A stretch of 20,971 nt of DNA from CALCHX01 sp035761165. GTDB taxonomy: Bacteria > Gemmatimonadota > Gemmatimonadetes > Gemmatimonadales > Gemmatimonadaceae. The notes beneath the pieces are model-generated. The model made no database searches. It saw nothing but the letters and a program-made list of their open reading frames with translations, and was not told the origin of the DNA. Made by a program: the position numbers and the translations under genes. Shown here piece by piece: positions 1 to 7,664 of the stretch (its first letter is position 1; every line of letters begins with the position of its first letter). Location: positions 1-20,971 of the forward strand of contig DASTRO010000345.1 in NCBI GenBank assembly GCA_035761165.1, given 5' to 3'.

Positions 1-208
1 GCGCGGCCGCGCCGCCGGCGCCGCGGGGCTCCGGCGGCCGATCCGCCGGACCGGCGCGATTCGCCGCCGGGGCGCCCGCCGCGCCGCCGCGCAGCGCGCC
101 GACGAGGCGCATCACCTCGTCCACGTCCATCCCGTCGAGCACCAGCTCGCGTTCGCCCAGCTCGCGGCGCTGCTCCAGATACTGGCGGAGCCGCTCCCTA
201 GCGTCCAT
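1..208 (-). CDS. N-terminal fragment, possibly a uracil-DNA glycosylase
   Basis: This reading frame begins with ATG at 208, inside the end of coaBC (11-nt overlap), and runs off the left edge of the window after about 69 codons. The visible start is MDARERLRQYLEQRRELGER, followed by ELVLDGMDVDEVMRLVGAL. An Ala/Gly/Pro-rich, probably disordered stretch comes after that. The charged helical start followed by a low-complexity linker resembles the N-terminal extension of some bacterial family-4 uracil-DNA glycosylases, which I recall sometimes following coaBC. No catalytic motif lies inside the window, so the product name is an inference. The translational overlap and sense-strand continuity make it very likely a real gene and the last visible member of the yicC-gmk-rpoZ-coaBC operon. 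An internal ATG at residue 27 is a less likely start. Confidence 0.5.
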   Translation of the reverse strand, partial: MDARERLRQYLEQRRELGERELVLDGMDVDEVMRLVGALRGGAAGAPAANRAGPADRPPEPRGAGGAAA

Positions 209-1409
209 CGCGTGCCTCCAGCAGCCGTTCGGCGCGGTCCAGGATGGCGTCCGCCACCTCCCGCTTGTCGAGCAGCGGCAGCCGCTCCTCGCCGTCGGCC
301 GCCACCAACGTCACCCGGTTCGTCGCCACGCCGAAGCCGGCGCCGGGCTCGGTGGCGTCGTTGGCCACGACCAGGTCGAGCCCCTTGCGCGCCAGCTTGT
401 CGCGCGCGCTCGCCGTCGGGTCGCCGGTCTCGAGGGCGAAGCCGACGATCACCGCACCCGGGCGCCGCGCGTCGCGCGTCGCGAGCAGGATGTCGGGCGT
501 GGGCTCCAGCTCGAGCGCCCGGGGGCCGGCGTCCTTCTTGATCTTGGACGCGGCGCTGGCGCGGGGCCGGAAGTCGGCCGGTGCGGCGGCCATCACGAGC
601 ACGTCCTGCGCGCCGATGCGCTCGCGGACGGCCTCGCACATCTCCGCCGTCGTCGTCACGCGTACGGTCGTCACGCCGGTCGGCAGGGGCACGGCCAGTG
701 GACCATGCACGAGCGTCACCTCCGCGCCCCGGCGCCACGCGGCGGCGGCCACGGCGACCCCCATGCGACCGCTGCTGTCGTTGGAGATGTAGCGCACCGG
801 GTCCACCCGTTCGCGCGTCGGCCCCGCGGTGACGAGCACCCGGCGGCCGCGGAGCGCGCCGGCCGGCTCGAGCCGGCGCCCGATCCGCGCCACGATCTCC
901 TCGGGCTCGGGCATCCGTCCCGGGCCCACGCCCTCGCCCACGGCGAGCGCCCCGACGGCCGGGTCCACGACCTCGTAGCCCAGCTCGCGCAGGTGGGTCA
1001 CGTTTCGCCCGGTCTGCGGGTGCGCCCACATGCGGTCGTTCATCGCCGGCACGAGGAGCACCGGCGCCTCGGCCGCGAGCAGCGCGGCCGCCAGCAGGTC
1101 GTCGGCGCGGCCGGCGGCGGCGCGGGCCAGGAAGTCGGCGGTGGCCGGCGCCACCGCCACCACGTCGGCGGCGCGCGCCAGCCGGATGTGGTCGAGCGCG
1201 TGCCCGGCGCCGAGCAGCTCGGTGAAGGTCGGGCGGCCGGTGACCGCCTCGAAGGTGATGCGGCCCACGAACTCCAGCGCCGCGCGCGTCAGCACGACGT
1301 CCACCTCCGCCCCGGCGAGCGTCAGCTCGCGGGCGACGAAGATGGACTTGTAGCAGGCGATGCCGCCGGTGACGCCCAGGAGGACGCGCCGGCCGCGGAA
1401 CGGACGCAC
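198..1409 (-). CDS. coaBC: Bifunctional phosphopantothenoylcysteine decarboxylase / phosphopantothenate-cysteine ligase
   Basis: CoaBC carries out two consecutive steps of coenzyme A synthesis: ligation of cysteine to 4'-phosphopantothenate, then FMN-dependent decarboxylation to 4'-phosphopantetheine. At 403 residues it has normal length. The N-terminal CoaC half shows the flavoprotein start VTGGIACYK (13-21), the active-site His74 in DHIRLA and the PAMN motif at 121-124. The CoaB half shows VTAGPTRERVDPVRYISN with Asn210, SSGRMG, the KIKK lysines (289-292) and GFALETGD. The flap that usually reads ACGxxGxGRM reads AVGEGVGPGRM here, so the usual cysteine position is Val157. The start is GTG, 25 nt after rpoZ, placed just before the first beta strand; no strong ribosome site is visible. 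Confidence 0.96.
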   Translation of the reverse strand: MRPFRGRRVLLGVTGGIACYKSIFVARELTLAGAEVDVVLTRAALEFVGRITFEAVTGRPTFTELLGAGHALDHIRLARAADVVAVAPATADFLARAAAGRADDLLAAALLAAEAPVLLVPAMNDRMWAHPQTGRNVTHLRELGYEVVDPAVGALAVGEGVGPGRMPEPEEIVARIGRRLEPAGALRGRRVLVTAGPTRERVDPVRYISNDSSGRMGVAVAAAAWRRGAEVTLVHGPLAVPLPTGVTTVRVTTTAEMCEAVRERIGAQDVLVMAAAPADFRPRASAASKIKKDAGPRALELEPTPDILLATRDARRPGAVIVGFALETGDPTASARDKLARKGLDLVVANDATEPGAGFGVATNRVTLVAADGEERLPLLDKREVADAILDRAERLLEARDGR

Positions 1410-1434
1410 GCGGCGGTGCCGGTAGGCTCCTGCC

Positions 1435-1644
1435 CTACTCGCCGCGGCGGCGCGGCACGATGCGGAACTGGAAGGCGCCGGCGGCCAGGTCCTCCAGGGC
1501 GCGCGTCGTCAGCTTCTTCTCGCGGCCGGTGCCGCCGATGCGCGGGAACTCGTTGAGCGCGCGCGCATACTGCGCGGCCACGAGCACCGCCAGGTACTTG
1601 TTGGACGCATTGCGCGCCACGTCGGACGGGGTGAAGACCTGCAT
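1435..1644 (-). CDS. rpoZ: DNA-directed RNA polymerase omega subunit
   Basis: This small 69-residue protein is the omega subunit, which chaperones assembly of the beta' subunit into RNA polymerase. Visible family features are the N-terminal stretch ending in NKYLAVLVAAQYARALNE (residues 15-32) and the central KKLTTRALEDLAAG segment, which corresponds to the conserved (K/R)xxxxALxE(I/L)xxG region of omega. The ATG start lies 4 nt after the gmk stop, and coaBC follows. The order gmk-rpoZ-coaBC is a widely conserved bacterial cluster, which strongly supports the call despite the short length. It ends in a basic PRRRGE tail. Confidence 0.93.
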   Translation of the reverse strand: MQVFTPSDVARNASNKYLAVLVAAQYARALNEFPRIGGTGREKKLTTRALEDLAAGAFQFRIVPRRRGE

Positions 1645-1648
1645 GGTG

Positions 1649-2299
1649 TCACTCGCTGGTGATGGGGACGGAGAGAATCTGCTCGAGCTCCTCGACGAGC
1701 GCCTCGATGCGCCGCGCGAGGTCGGGCTGCCGGGTGCGGCGCACCGCTTCGGCGTCGATGACGGCGCCCACGGCGTCGCAGGCGTGCGCCAGCTCGTCGT
1801 TCACGATCACGTACTGGTACTCGCGCACGGCGCGCAGCTCGTCGCGCGAGGTGCGCAGGCGGCGACTCACCGCCTCGTCGTCCTCGGTCATGCGCCCGCT
1901 CAGCCGCTCGCGCAGCACGGCGGCGCTGGGCGGGATGAGGAAGACGAGCACCGACTCCGGGAAGGCGCCGGCGAACTGCACCGCGCCCTGCACGTCGATG
2001 TCCATCAGGACGTGCCGCCCCGAGGCGAGCACGCGCTCCACCTCCGAGCGCAGCGTGCCGTACATGTGCCGCCCGTGCACCTCGGCGCACTCGGCGAACT
2101 CGCCGCGCGCGCGCCGGGCCGCGAACTCCTCGGGCGACAGGAAGTAGTAGTCGCGGCCGTGCTCCTCGCCCGGGCGCGGCGGCCGCGTGGTGCAGGAGAC
2201 GGAGTAGCCGACGTCGGCCCGGCGGCGCAGCAGCTCGCGCGCGATCGTCGTCTTTCCGCCGCCGGAGGGCGCCGAGAGGATGACCGGGAACGGCTTCAT
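1649..2299 (-). CDS. gmk: Guanylate kinase
   Basis: Guanylate kinase phosphorylates GMP (and dGMP) to GDP using ATP in the cytoplasm. The 216-residue protein has a P-loop SAPSGGGKTT (9-18), with Lys16 as the phosphate-binding lysine. The GMP-binding segment includes SCTTRPPRPGE and GRDYYFLS, and HMYGT follows. MDIDVQGA and the lid region with RLSGRMTEDDEAVSRRL are also as expected. The start ATG overlaps the yicC stop as ATGA, so translation is probably coupled. The C-terminal tail (about residues 185-216) is slightly longer than in short Gmk proteins and predicted helical. Identification is secure. Confidence 0.96.
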   Translation of the reverse strand: MKPFPVILSAPSGGGKTTIARELLRRRADVGYSVSCTTRPPRPGEEHGRDYYFLSPEEFAARRARGEFAECAEVHGRHMYGTLRSEVERVLASGRHVLMDIDVQGAVQFAGAFPESVLVFLIPPSAAVLRERLSGRMTEDDEAVSRRLRTSRDELRAVREYQYVIVNDELAHACDAVGAVIDAEAVRRTRQPDLARRIEALVEELEQILSVPITSE

Positions 2300-3177
2300 T
2301 CCACGTTCTCCACCTGCTCCCGCATCCGCTCCAGCTCCTCCTTGATGAGCAGGACGTCCTGCACCATCGCGGCGTCGTTGGCCTTGCTGCCGGTGGTGTT
2401 GGCCTCGCGGAGCATCTCCTGGAGCAGGAAGCCGAGCCGCTTGCCCACCGCCTCGCCGGCCGGCGCCGCGAGGGCGGCGCGGAAGGCGGCCACGTGGGCG
2501 GCGAAGCGGGCGATCTCCTCCTGCACGTCCAGCCGGTCGGCCAGGATGGCGATCTCCTGCGCCAGCCGCTGCTCGTCCACGGCGACACCCGCCGCCAGCT
2601 CGCGCACGGACTCGCGCAGCCGATCCCGCTGCTCCACCAGGCGCTGCGGCGCGCGCTCGGCGATCCGCGCCATGGCGGCTTCGGCCGCCGCCAGCCGCTC
2701 GCGCAGCTCGGCCGCCAGCCGCTCCCCTTCGGCCAGGCGCATGGCCTCCAGCGCGTCCACCGCACGCTGCGCGACGGCGACCAGCTCCTCGGCGCTCCCG
2801 CCGTCCTCGCCCTCGTCGTCGCCCGCCGTGCGGATCACGTCCGGGAGGCGGAGCACGGTCGCCAGGTCCACCTCGCCGGCCAGGCCGACCCGCTCGCGCA
2901 CGCCGCGAAGCTGCTCGACGTACGCGCGGACGCGCGCCTCGTCCACCACGCAGCCGGCCGCCGCCGCGCTCTCGAGGCGCGCGAACAGCGTGACGTGGCC
3001 GCGCGTGATGCGCTGCCGCAGCGCCTCGCGCAGCTCCGGCTCCCAGCGCTGCAGACGCGCCGGCAGCTTGAGGCTCGGATTGAAGAAGCGGTGGTTCACC
3101 GTGCGCAGCTCGACCGCCACCCGGCCCGCGCCGAGCGGCCCTTCGGCCGCACCGAATCCCGTCATGCTGCGTATCAT
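2296..3177 (-). CDS. yicC: YicC family endoribonuclease
   Basis: This is a 293-residue YicC/YloC-family protein; members have been reported as endoribonucleases that act on RNA, including small RNAs, and are commonly found next to gmk. The signature MTGFG lies at residues 5-9, followed by VELRTVNHRFFNPSLKLP, the typical N-terminal domain. The C-terminal DUF1732 domain shows GKRLGFLLQEMLREANT, then GSKA and a final helix rich in Glu/Arg. The family's usual length is about 290 residues, so it is complete. The start ATG at 3177 lies only about six bases downstream of the expected transcription start of the promoter at 3190-3218, and no Shine-Dalgarno sequence is visible. Initiation may therefore be nearly leaderless. 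It heads the operon with gmk, rpoZ and coaBC. Confidence 0.95.
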   Translation of the reverse strand: MIRSMTGFGAAEGPLGAGRVAVELRTVNHRFFNPSLKLPARLQRWEPELREALRQRITRGHVTLFARLESAAAAGCVVDEARVRAYVEQLRGVRERVGLAGEVDLATVLRLPDVIRTAGDDEGEDGGSAEELVAVAQRAVDALEAMRLAEGERLAAELRERLAAAEAAMARIAERAPQRLVEQRDRLRESVRELAAGVAVDEQRLAQEIAILADRLDVQEEIARFAAHVAAFRAALAAPAGEAVGKRLGFLLQEMLREANTTGSKANDAAMVQDVLLIKEELERMREQVENVE

Positions 3178-3189
3178 GGTGAGCCAGCT

Positions 3190-3218
3190 AAGTTACGGCA
3201 CCGCAAGGCCATTGTCAA
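3190..3218 (-). promoter_or_regulatory. Sigma70-type promoter of the yicC-gmk-rpoZ-coaBC operon
   Basis: Read on the minus strand there is a perfect -35 box TTGACA (3218-3213), a spacer of exactly 17 nt and a -10 box TAACTT (3195-3190). It sits in the 54-nt gap between the TonB-plug gene and yicC. The same architecture with TAAGTT precedes rplU. The expected start of transcription is near 3183, giving a leader of roughly six bases. Confidence 0.72.
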
Positions 3219-3231
3219 ACGCCGAGGCCGC

Positions 3232-5091
3232 TCAGTTCCAGAACTGCCAGCGCACCCCGTAGACGAGCAGGTTGCGCGGCATGAGGAAGCCCGGCACCTG
3301 CTCGTACTGCAGGGCGAGGAAGTTCCGCGCCTGCAGGTAGGCGACGGCGTCCTGGATGCGCACCTCGATGAGCCCGGACAGGATGGTGCTGGAGAGCGTC
3401 GCGATCGTCTCGCTCCCACCGACCGGGAAGGTGGTCGCGGATCGGTAGTCCATGACGACGGACGCCTTGAAGCCGAACTCGCCACTCGGGAAGCGCCCGA
3501 GCCAGCGGGTATCCAGGGTGAGCTGTCCGTGCAGCTGCTGGTGCGGCCGGTAGAGCGACGACGCCCCGCCGTCCGTCCACTGCGTGGCCACGAGGTCCAC
3601 GCTGACGTCCCGGTAGACCGGACCGCGCACCGCGCCGTAGACCGCCTGCTGCGACTCCACGGCCGCGGGCAGGAAGCTCGGGTCGAAGACGATCGGCGCG
3701 CCCGTGGCGCCGCCGTCGCGGGCGAGGAGCCCGCCCACCAGCCAGGTGCGTCCCACGCGCACGCCGACCTCGCCGCGCAACGCCTGCTCGGTCTCGCGCC
3801 CCGTGCGCCCGTCCGGCATCCGGCGCGACGCCGCGACCGACGCGGCGACCCGCTCCAGGGGCGTGAAGCGCAGCTCCCCGTCCAGCAGCGTCGACGAGTC
3901 CTCGGCGGCGCGCTCGGCGTGGAGCTGCGCCTGGACCCGATCGGTGAAGAAGGCGGCGCGCGCTGCGGGCGAGAGGAAGGTCTCGCCCTCGAACGCTCGC
4001 AGGCGCGTCGAGGCCGCGACGCGGAGCGCGCCCCGCGTCCATCCGGCATGCGCGACGTACTGCGGTCGGGCGCGGGTCGTGTCCGCCGAGTCGGCCGGGA
4101 TGCCGAAGTCGCGCGCCGGCTCCGCCTCCGTCGTCTCGTCGAACGACTGGGTCGACGCGATGAGCTGGGCCCACAGCCCCTCGGCGTCCGGGTCCCGGTA
4201 GCCGACGCGCAGGTAGGCGAGCTGCGCGGCGCCCTCCAGGCGCGGCAGGTCGGCGCGCTCGAAGCGGCGGCTCTGCGACTCCTGCAGGCGCCGCGTGCGC
4301 TGGACGAACGCGTCCACGCTCCACACCCGGCCGGCCCAGCCGCCGCGCGCGAAGAGGGCGAGCTGGTCGCCGTCGCCGCCGAAGGGGCCGGTGGTCGAGA
4401 ACTGCTGGAATCCCGCCTGCAACGCCTGCCCGCCGCGGAAGCGGCGCCCGTAGAAGCCGCGGAAGAGGTTCGTGTTGAACTCGCCGGTCGCCACGTCGAA
4501 GCGAGTCGCCGGCGTGGTGTGCGTCACGCGCCAGCTTCGCAGGTGCACGCGCAGCTCGCCGGCCGCCCGCTCCACCGCCACCTCCTCCAGCGTCCAGAGC
4601 GGGATCTTCGACAGCTCCTGCAGCCCAGCGGTGCGGGGATCGAGCGGATCCAGCTCCACACCGTCGTAGAAGAGCCGCACCCGCTGGAAGCTGCCGGCAT
4701 ACGTGATCAGCTCCGGCGTCACCAGCCAGCTCGTGCGGAACCCCGTCACGCCCGGCACGCGCTCGAGCAGGTCGGTGAGCGTCATCGCCCCGCTGGCGAA
4801 GATCGCGGCGCGATCCCAGACGTAGTCGCCGCCCAGGCCGAGTGCGGCGGGGCGCGGCGCGCGCGCGATGGGCGGGAGCACGGTGTCCCGCGCCGCCGTC
4901 GTGTCGCGGCGCGCCGTCGTGTCGGCCGTGGCGCTGTCGGGGCGGGCCGGGATCGGGACCGCAGTCGTGTCGCGACCCCTGCGCACGGTGTCGCGCGGTG
5001 TCACCTGGGCCCATACGGGCGCGCAGAAAAGGGCCCCGGCGGCGACGCCGAGGCCCACCCGCCAGAGCAGCCGGGCGACGCCGGAGGTCAC
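3232..5091 (-). CDS. Outer-membrane beta-barrel protein with TonB-receptor plug domain
   Basis: The 619-residue product starts with a signal peptide (basic MTSGVARLLWR, a hydrophobic core, and cleavage after APVWA before Gln29). A Thr/Asp/Arg-rich linker with repeated DTT-type words follows. About residues 70-160 look like a TonB-dependent receptor plug: LTDLLERVPGVTGFRTS, then RVRLFYDGVELDPLD and a segment ending LEEVAVERAAGE. The rest alternates polar and hydrophobic residues with many Arg/Trp/Tyr as in a transmembrane barrel, and the chain ends in VRWQFWN, a typical outer-membrane terminal strand. The GTG start overlaps the pepA stop (GTGA), so it is translated after pepA. The substrate is unknown. 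It is short for a classical TonB receptor, and no clear TonB box was identified, so it may be a reduced relative. Confidence 0.8.
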   Translation of the reverse strand: MTSGVARLLWRVGLGVAAGALFCAPVWAQVTPRDTVRRGRDTTAVPIPARPDSATADTTARRDTTAARDTVLPPIARAPRPAALGLGGDYVWDRAAIFASGAMTLTDLLERVPGVTGFRTSWLVTPELITYAGSFQRVRLFYDGVELDPLDPRTAGLQELSKIPLWTLEEVAVERAAGELRVHLRSWRVTHTTPATRFDVATGEFNTNLFRGFYGRRFRGGQALQAGFQQFSTTGPFGGDGDQLALFARGGWAGRVWSVDAFVQRTRRLQESQSRRFERADLPRLEGAAQLAYLRVGYRDPDAEGLWAQLIASTQSFDETTEAEPARDFGIPADSADTTRARPQYVAHAGWTRGALRVAASTRLRAFEGETFLSPAARAAFFTDRVQAQLHAERAAEDSSTLLDGELRFTPLERVAASVAASRRMPDGRTGRETEQALRGEVGVRVGRTWLVGGLLARDGGATGAPIVFDPSFLPAAVESQQAVYGAVRGPVYRDVSVDLVATQWTDGGASSLYRPHQQLHGQLTLDTRWLGRFPSGEFGFKASVVMDYRSATTFPVGGSETIATLSSTILSGLIEVRIQDAVAYLQARNFLALQYEQVPGFLMPRNLLVYGVRWQFWN

Positions 5092-6557
5092 CCCGCCCGT
5101 CCGCGGACGAACTCGACGAAGGTTCCGACCGGCACCCCCGTCGGTCCCTTCGGCAGCGCCACGAGGTCGCTCTCGGAATAGGCGGTGCCGGCGATGTCCA
5201 GGTGCACCCATGGGTAGGCGCCGGCGAACTCCTTGAGGAAGAGCGCGGCCGTGATCGACCCGGCGGCGCGCCCGCCCGTGTTCTTCACGTCGGCCACGTC
5301 GGAGCGGATCAGCTCCTTGTAGTCGTCCCAGACGGGGAGCTGCCAGCCCGCCTCGCCGGCGCGGCGGCCGGCGGCGAGCACCTCGTCCACCAGCCCCTGG
5401 TCGCCGCCGAACACGCCGGTGGCGGTGTGCCCCAGCGCGATGACGCAGGCGCCGGTGAGCGTCGCCGCGTCCACCACCGCGGCCGGCTCGTAGCGCGCGG
5501 CGTAGTCCAGCAGGTCGGCGAGGACGAGGCGCCCCTCCGCGTCGGTGTTGATGATCTCGATCGTCTTGCCCGAGCGACTGCGCACGACGTCGCCCGGCTT
5601 CACCGCCGTGCCGGACGGCATGTTGGTGGTGGCGCCGATGATGCCGACGACGTCGATCTTCAGGTCCAGCCGCGCGATGGCTTCGATGGCCCCGAGCACG
5701 CCGGCCGCGCCGCACATGTCGAACTTCATCAGCTCCATGCTCTGCGCCGGCTTGATGGAGATGCCGCCGGTGTCGAAGCAGAGCCCCTTCCCGACCAGCA
5801 CGATCGGCCTGCCCTGGCCGCGGCGGTACTCGAGCGCGACGAGCTGCGGCTCCTGCGGCGTGCCCTGGGCGACGCTCAGGAAGGAGCCCATCCGCTCGGC
5901 CTCCAGGTCGTCGCGGCCGAGCACGTTCACTGCCAGCCCATGCCGCTGGGCGATGTCGCGCGCCGTCTCGGCCAGGAACTGCGGCGTGCAGAGATTGCCC
6001 GGCATCATCGCCAGCCGCCTCGCCAGCGCCTGCCCCTCGCCGATCGCGGTGCCGCGCTCCACGGCAGCGGCGGCCCCCGGATCCGCGCTCAGCACGACCG
6101 CGCTCTCCACCGGGGCGCGGCGCTCGTCGGCCGGCGGCGGGGTCTTCAGGTCGTCGTAGCGCCACGCGCCCGCGTGCAGGCCGAGGGCGACCTGCTCCAG
6201 CTCGTCGCCGCTGGCGTCGGGCGCCAGCACCGCCAGCGTTCCGGTGCCGAGCTTGGCCGCCTGCCGCGCCGCGACGGCCGCGGCGCGCTTCAGCGCCGGC
6301 CCACGCTCGGTCGCCTCCCCCATGCCGACGAGCACGATGCGCCGCGGACCCCGCGCCCCGCCGCTCAGCGCCAGCGTCTCGTCGCGCCCGCCGCGGAAGT
6401 CGCCACTGGCGAACGCGCGCTCGATCGCACCGCCGACGGCCGCGTCGGCCGCGCGCAGCGCCTCGGGCATGGTGCGCCCCCGTCCGGTGAGGATGGCGAG
6501 CAGCGGGGCGTCCGACGCGGCGACGTCGGGCTGGCGAACCGAGGCGGAAAAGGGCAT
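5088..6557 (-). CDS. pepA: Leucyl aminopeptidase (M17 family, cytosol aminopeptidase)
   Basis: This is a 489-residue M17 metallo-aminopeptidase that removes N-terminal residues from peptides using two divalent metal ions in the cytoplasm. The N-terminal macro-like domain is followed by the catalytic domain. Metal and active-site motifs are intact: VGKGLCFDTGG at 255-265 (Lys257, Asp262), MKFDMCGAAGV with Asp280, and the diagnostic NTDAEGRL at 337-344 (Asp339, Glu341, Arg343). The length matches the family (about 480-500). The ATG start follows a 111-nt gap that holds a possible promoter. The TonB-plug gene follows with a 4-nt overlap. In some bacteria PepA also binds DNA, but nothing here shows that role. 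Confidence 0.95.
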   Translation of the reverse strand: MPFSASVRQPDVAASDAPLLAILTGRGRTMPEALRAADAAVGGAIERAFASGDFRGGRDETLALSGGARGPRRIVLVGMGEATERGPALKRAAAVAARQAAKLGTGTLAVLAPDASGDELEQVALGLHAGAWRYDDLKTPPPADERRAPVESAVVLSADPGAAAAVERGTAIGEGQALARRLAMMPGNLCTPQFLAETARDIAQRHGLAVNVLGRDDLEAERMGSFLSVAQGTPQEPQLVALEYRRGQGRPIVLVGKGLCFDTGGISIKPAQSMELMKFDMCGAAGVLGAIEAIARLDLKIDVVGIIGATTNMPSGTAVKPGDVVRSRSGKTIEIINTDAEGRLVLADLLDYAARYEPAAVVDAATLTGACVIALGHTATGVFGGDQGLVDEVLAAGRRAGEAGWQLPVWDDYKELIRSDVADVKNTGGRAAGSITAALFLKEFAGAYPWVHLDIAGTAYSESDLVALPKGPTGVPVGTFVEFVRGRAG

Positions 6558-6631
6558 GGGAGCGTACGGGTGTGCGGTGAGCGCGCGCCGCGGACGGACG
6601 CGGCGCCGGGGGCGCCGGTGGAAGGATGCGG

Positions 6632-6661
6632 AAGCTACGCAGCGCCGGACGGCAGGGGCAA
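6632..6661 (-). promoter_or_regulatory. Possible promoter for pepA
   Basis: In the 111-nt gap before pepA the minus strand reads TTGCCC (6661-6656), an 18-nt spacer, then TAGCTT (6637-6632). The -10 resembles the TAACTT and TAAGTT boxes found before yicC and rplU, but the -35 matches only at its first three bases. A short hairpin (CGGCGCC-ggg-GGCGCCG at 6601-6617) lies between this site and the gene. Confidence 0.35.
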
Positions 6662-6668
6662 GCGCGAC

Positions 6669-7664
6669 TCAGGCCACGCGGTCGGGAGGCTCACCATCGC
6701 CGAAGAAGGCATCCAGGTTGGCGAGGGCGCGCAGTCCCATCGCCTCGCGCGTCTCCGCGGTGGCGCTGCCCAGGTGGGGCAGCAGCACGACGTTGGGCGC
6801 ATTGAGCAGCGCCGGCCAGACGGCCGGCTCGCGTTCGTAGACGTCGAGCCCGGCCCCGGCGATCGTGCCGGCGTGCAGCGCATCGGCGAGCGCCCGCTCG
6901 TCCACCACGTCGCCGCGCGCGGTGTTCACCAGGTACGCCGTGCGCTGCATGCGACGCAGTCGGCCGCCGTCGATGAGGTGGCGGGTGTCGGGAGTCGCCG
7001 GGCAGTGGAGCGAGACGAAGTCGCTCTCCACGAGCAGGTCGTCGAGCTCCGCCCGCCACTCGATCTCGGCCGTGGTGCCCTCGCCCGCCGCCGGCCGGCG
7101 GGAGTGCACGAGCACGCGCATGCCGAAGCCGTGGCGGGCCCGCTGCGCCACCGCGCGCCCGATCCGCCCGTAGCCGACGATGCCGAGCGTCTTCCCGCTG
7201 ACCCGCGTGCCGAGCAGCTGCGTGGGCGCCCAGCCGGGCCAGGCGCCGGCGCGAACGAGCCGCTCCCCCTCCCCGGTGCGGCGCGCGACGGCCAGCAGGA
7301 GCGCGATCGCCAGGTCGGCCGTGTCGTCGGTGAGCACGCCGGGGGTGTTGGTCACGACGATCCCGGCCTCGCGCGCCGCCGCGAGGTCGATGTGGTTCAC
7401 GCCGACGCCGAAGTTGACGACCAGCCGCGAGCGCCGTGGCGCGGCCGTGAGGACCTCGCGCGTGACGCGGTCCGTGACCGTGCAGAGGAGCGCATCCGCC
7501 TGGCGGACGGCGTCGCGCAGCTCGGCCTCGCCGAGGGGCTGGTCGAGCGTGTTGAGGCGCGCGTCGTAGCGCTCCAGGAGCGCGTCCTCCACCCGCTGCG
7601 GCAGTCGCCGCGTGACGACGACCACCGGTCGGCCGTCGCGCGCGCCCGTCTGCCGTGCGCTCAA
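6669..7664 (-). CDS. D-2-hydroxyacid dehydrogenase, glyoxylate/hydroxypyruvate reductase-like
   Basis: The 331-residue protein belongs to the D-isomer-specific 2-hydroxyacid dehydrogenases. The Rossmann motif is GYGRIG (164-169). The catalytic triad is visible as Arg250 in NTARGD, Glu279 in YEREP and His297 in LLPHLGS. After the second beta strand the sequence is HSRRP (187-191) rather than an acidic residue. In this family that usually means NADPH is preferred, as in glyoxylate/hydroxypyruvate reductases. The gene is coupled to the upstream aminotransferase, whose product from serine would be hydroxypyruvate, and this supports the assignment. The chosen start is TTG at 7664, overlapping the previous stop as TTGA; GTG at 7625 is a realistic alternative 13 codons downstream. 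Other D-2-hydroxyacid substrates cannot be excluded. Confidence 0.86.
   Translation of the reverse strand: MSARQTGARDGRPVVVVTRRLPQRVEDALLERYDARLNTLDQPLGEAELRDAVRQADALLCTVTDRVTREVLTAAPRRSRLVVNFGVGVNHIDLAAAREAGIVVTNTPGVLTDDTADLAIALLLAVARRTGEGERLVRAGAWPGWAPTQLLGTRVSGKTLGIVGYGRIGRAVAQRARHGFGMRVLVHSRRPAAGEGTTAEIEWRAELDDLLVESDFVSLHCPATPDTRHLIDGGRLRRMQRTAYLVNTARGDVVDERALADALHAGTIAGAGLDVYEREPAVWPALLNAPNVVLLPHLGSATAETREAMGLRALANLDAFFGDGEPPDRVA

Noticed and set aside
1460..5181. Very long plus-strand open frames (600 and 895 codons) opposite the yicC operon and the TonB-plug gene
   Set aside because: In DNA this GC-rich the frames antisense to real genes stay open. Their translations are Arg/Ala/Pro/His-rich with no recognisable domains, and each lies opposite a gene with clear family motifs.
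6601..6617. Short hairpin CGGCGCC-ggg-GGCGCCG as a terminator of the reductase operon
   Set aside because: The stem is only seven GC pairs, common by chance in such sequence, and has no T-run. It lies after the suggested pepA promoter, so it was not annotated.
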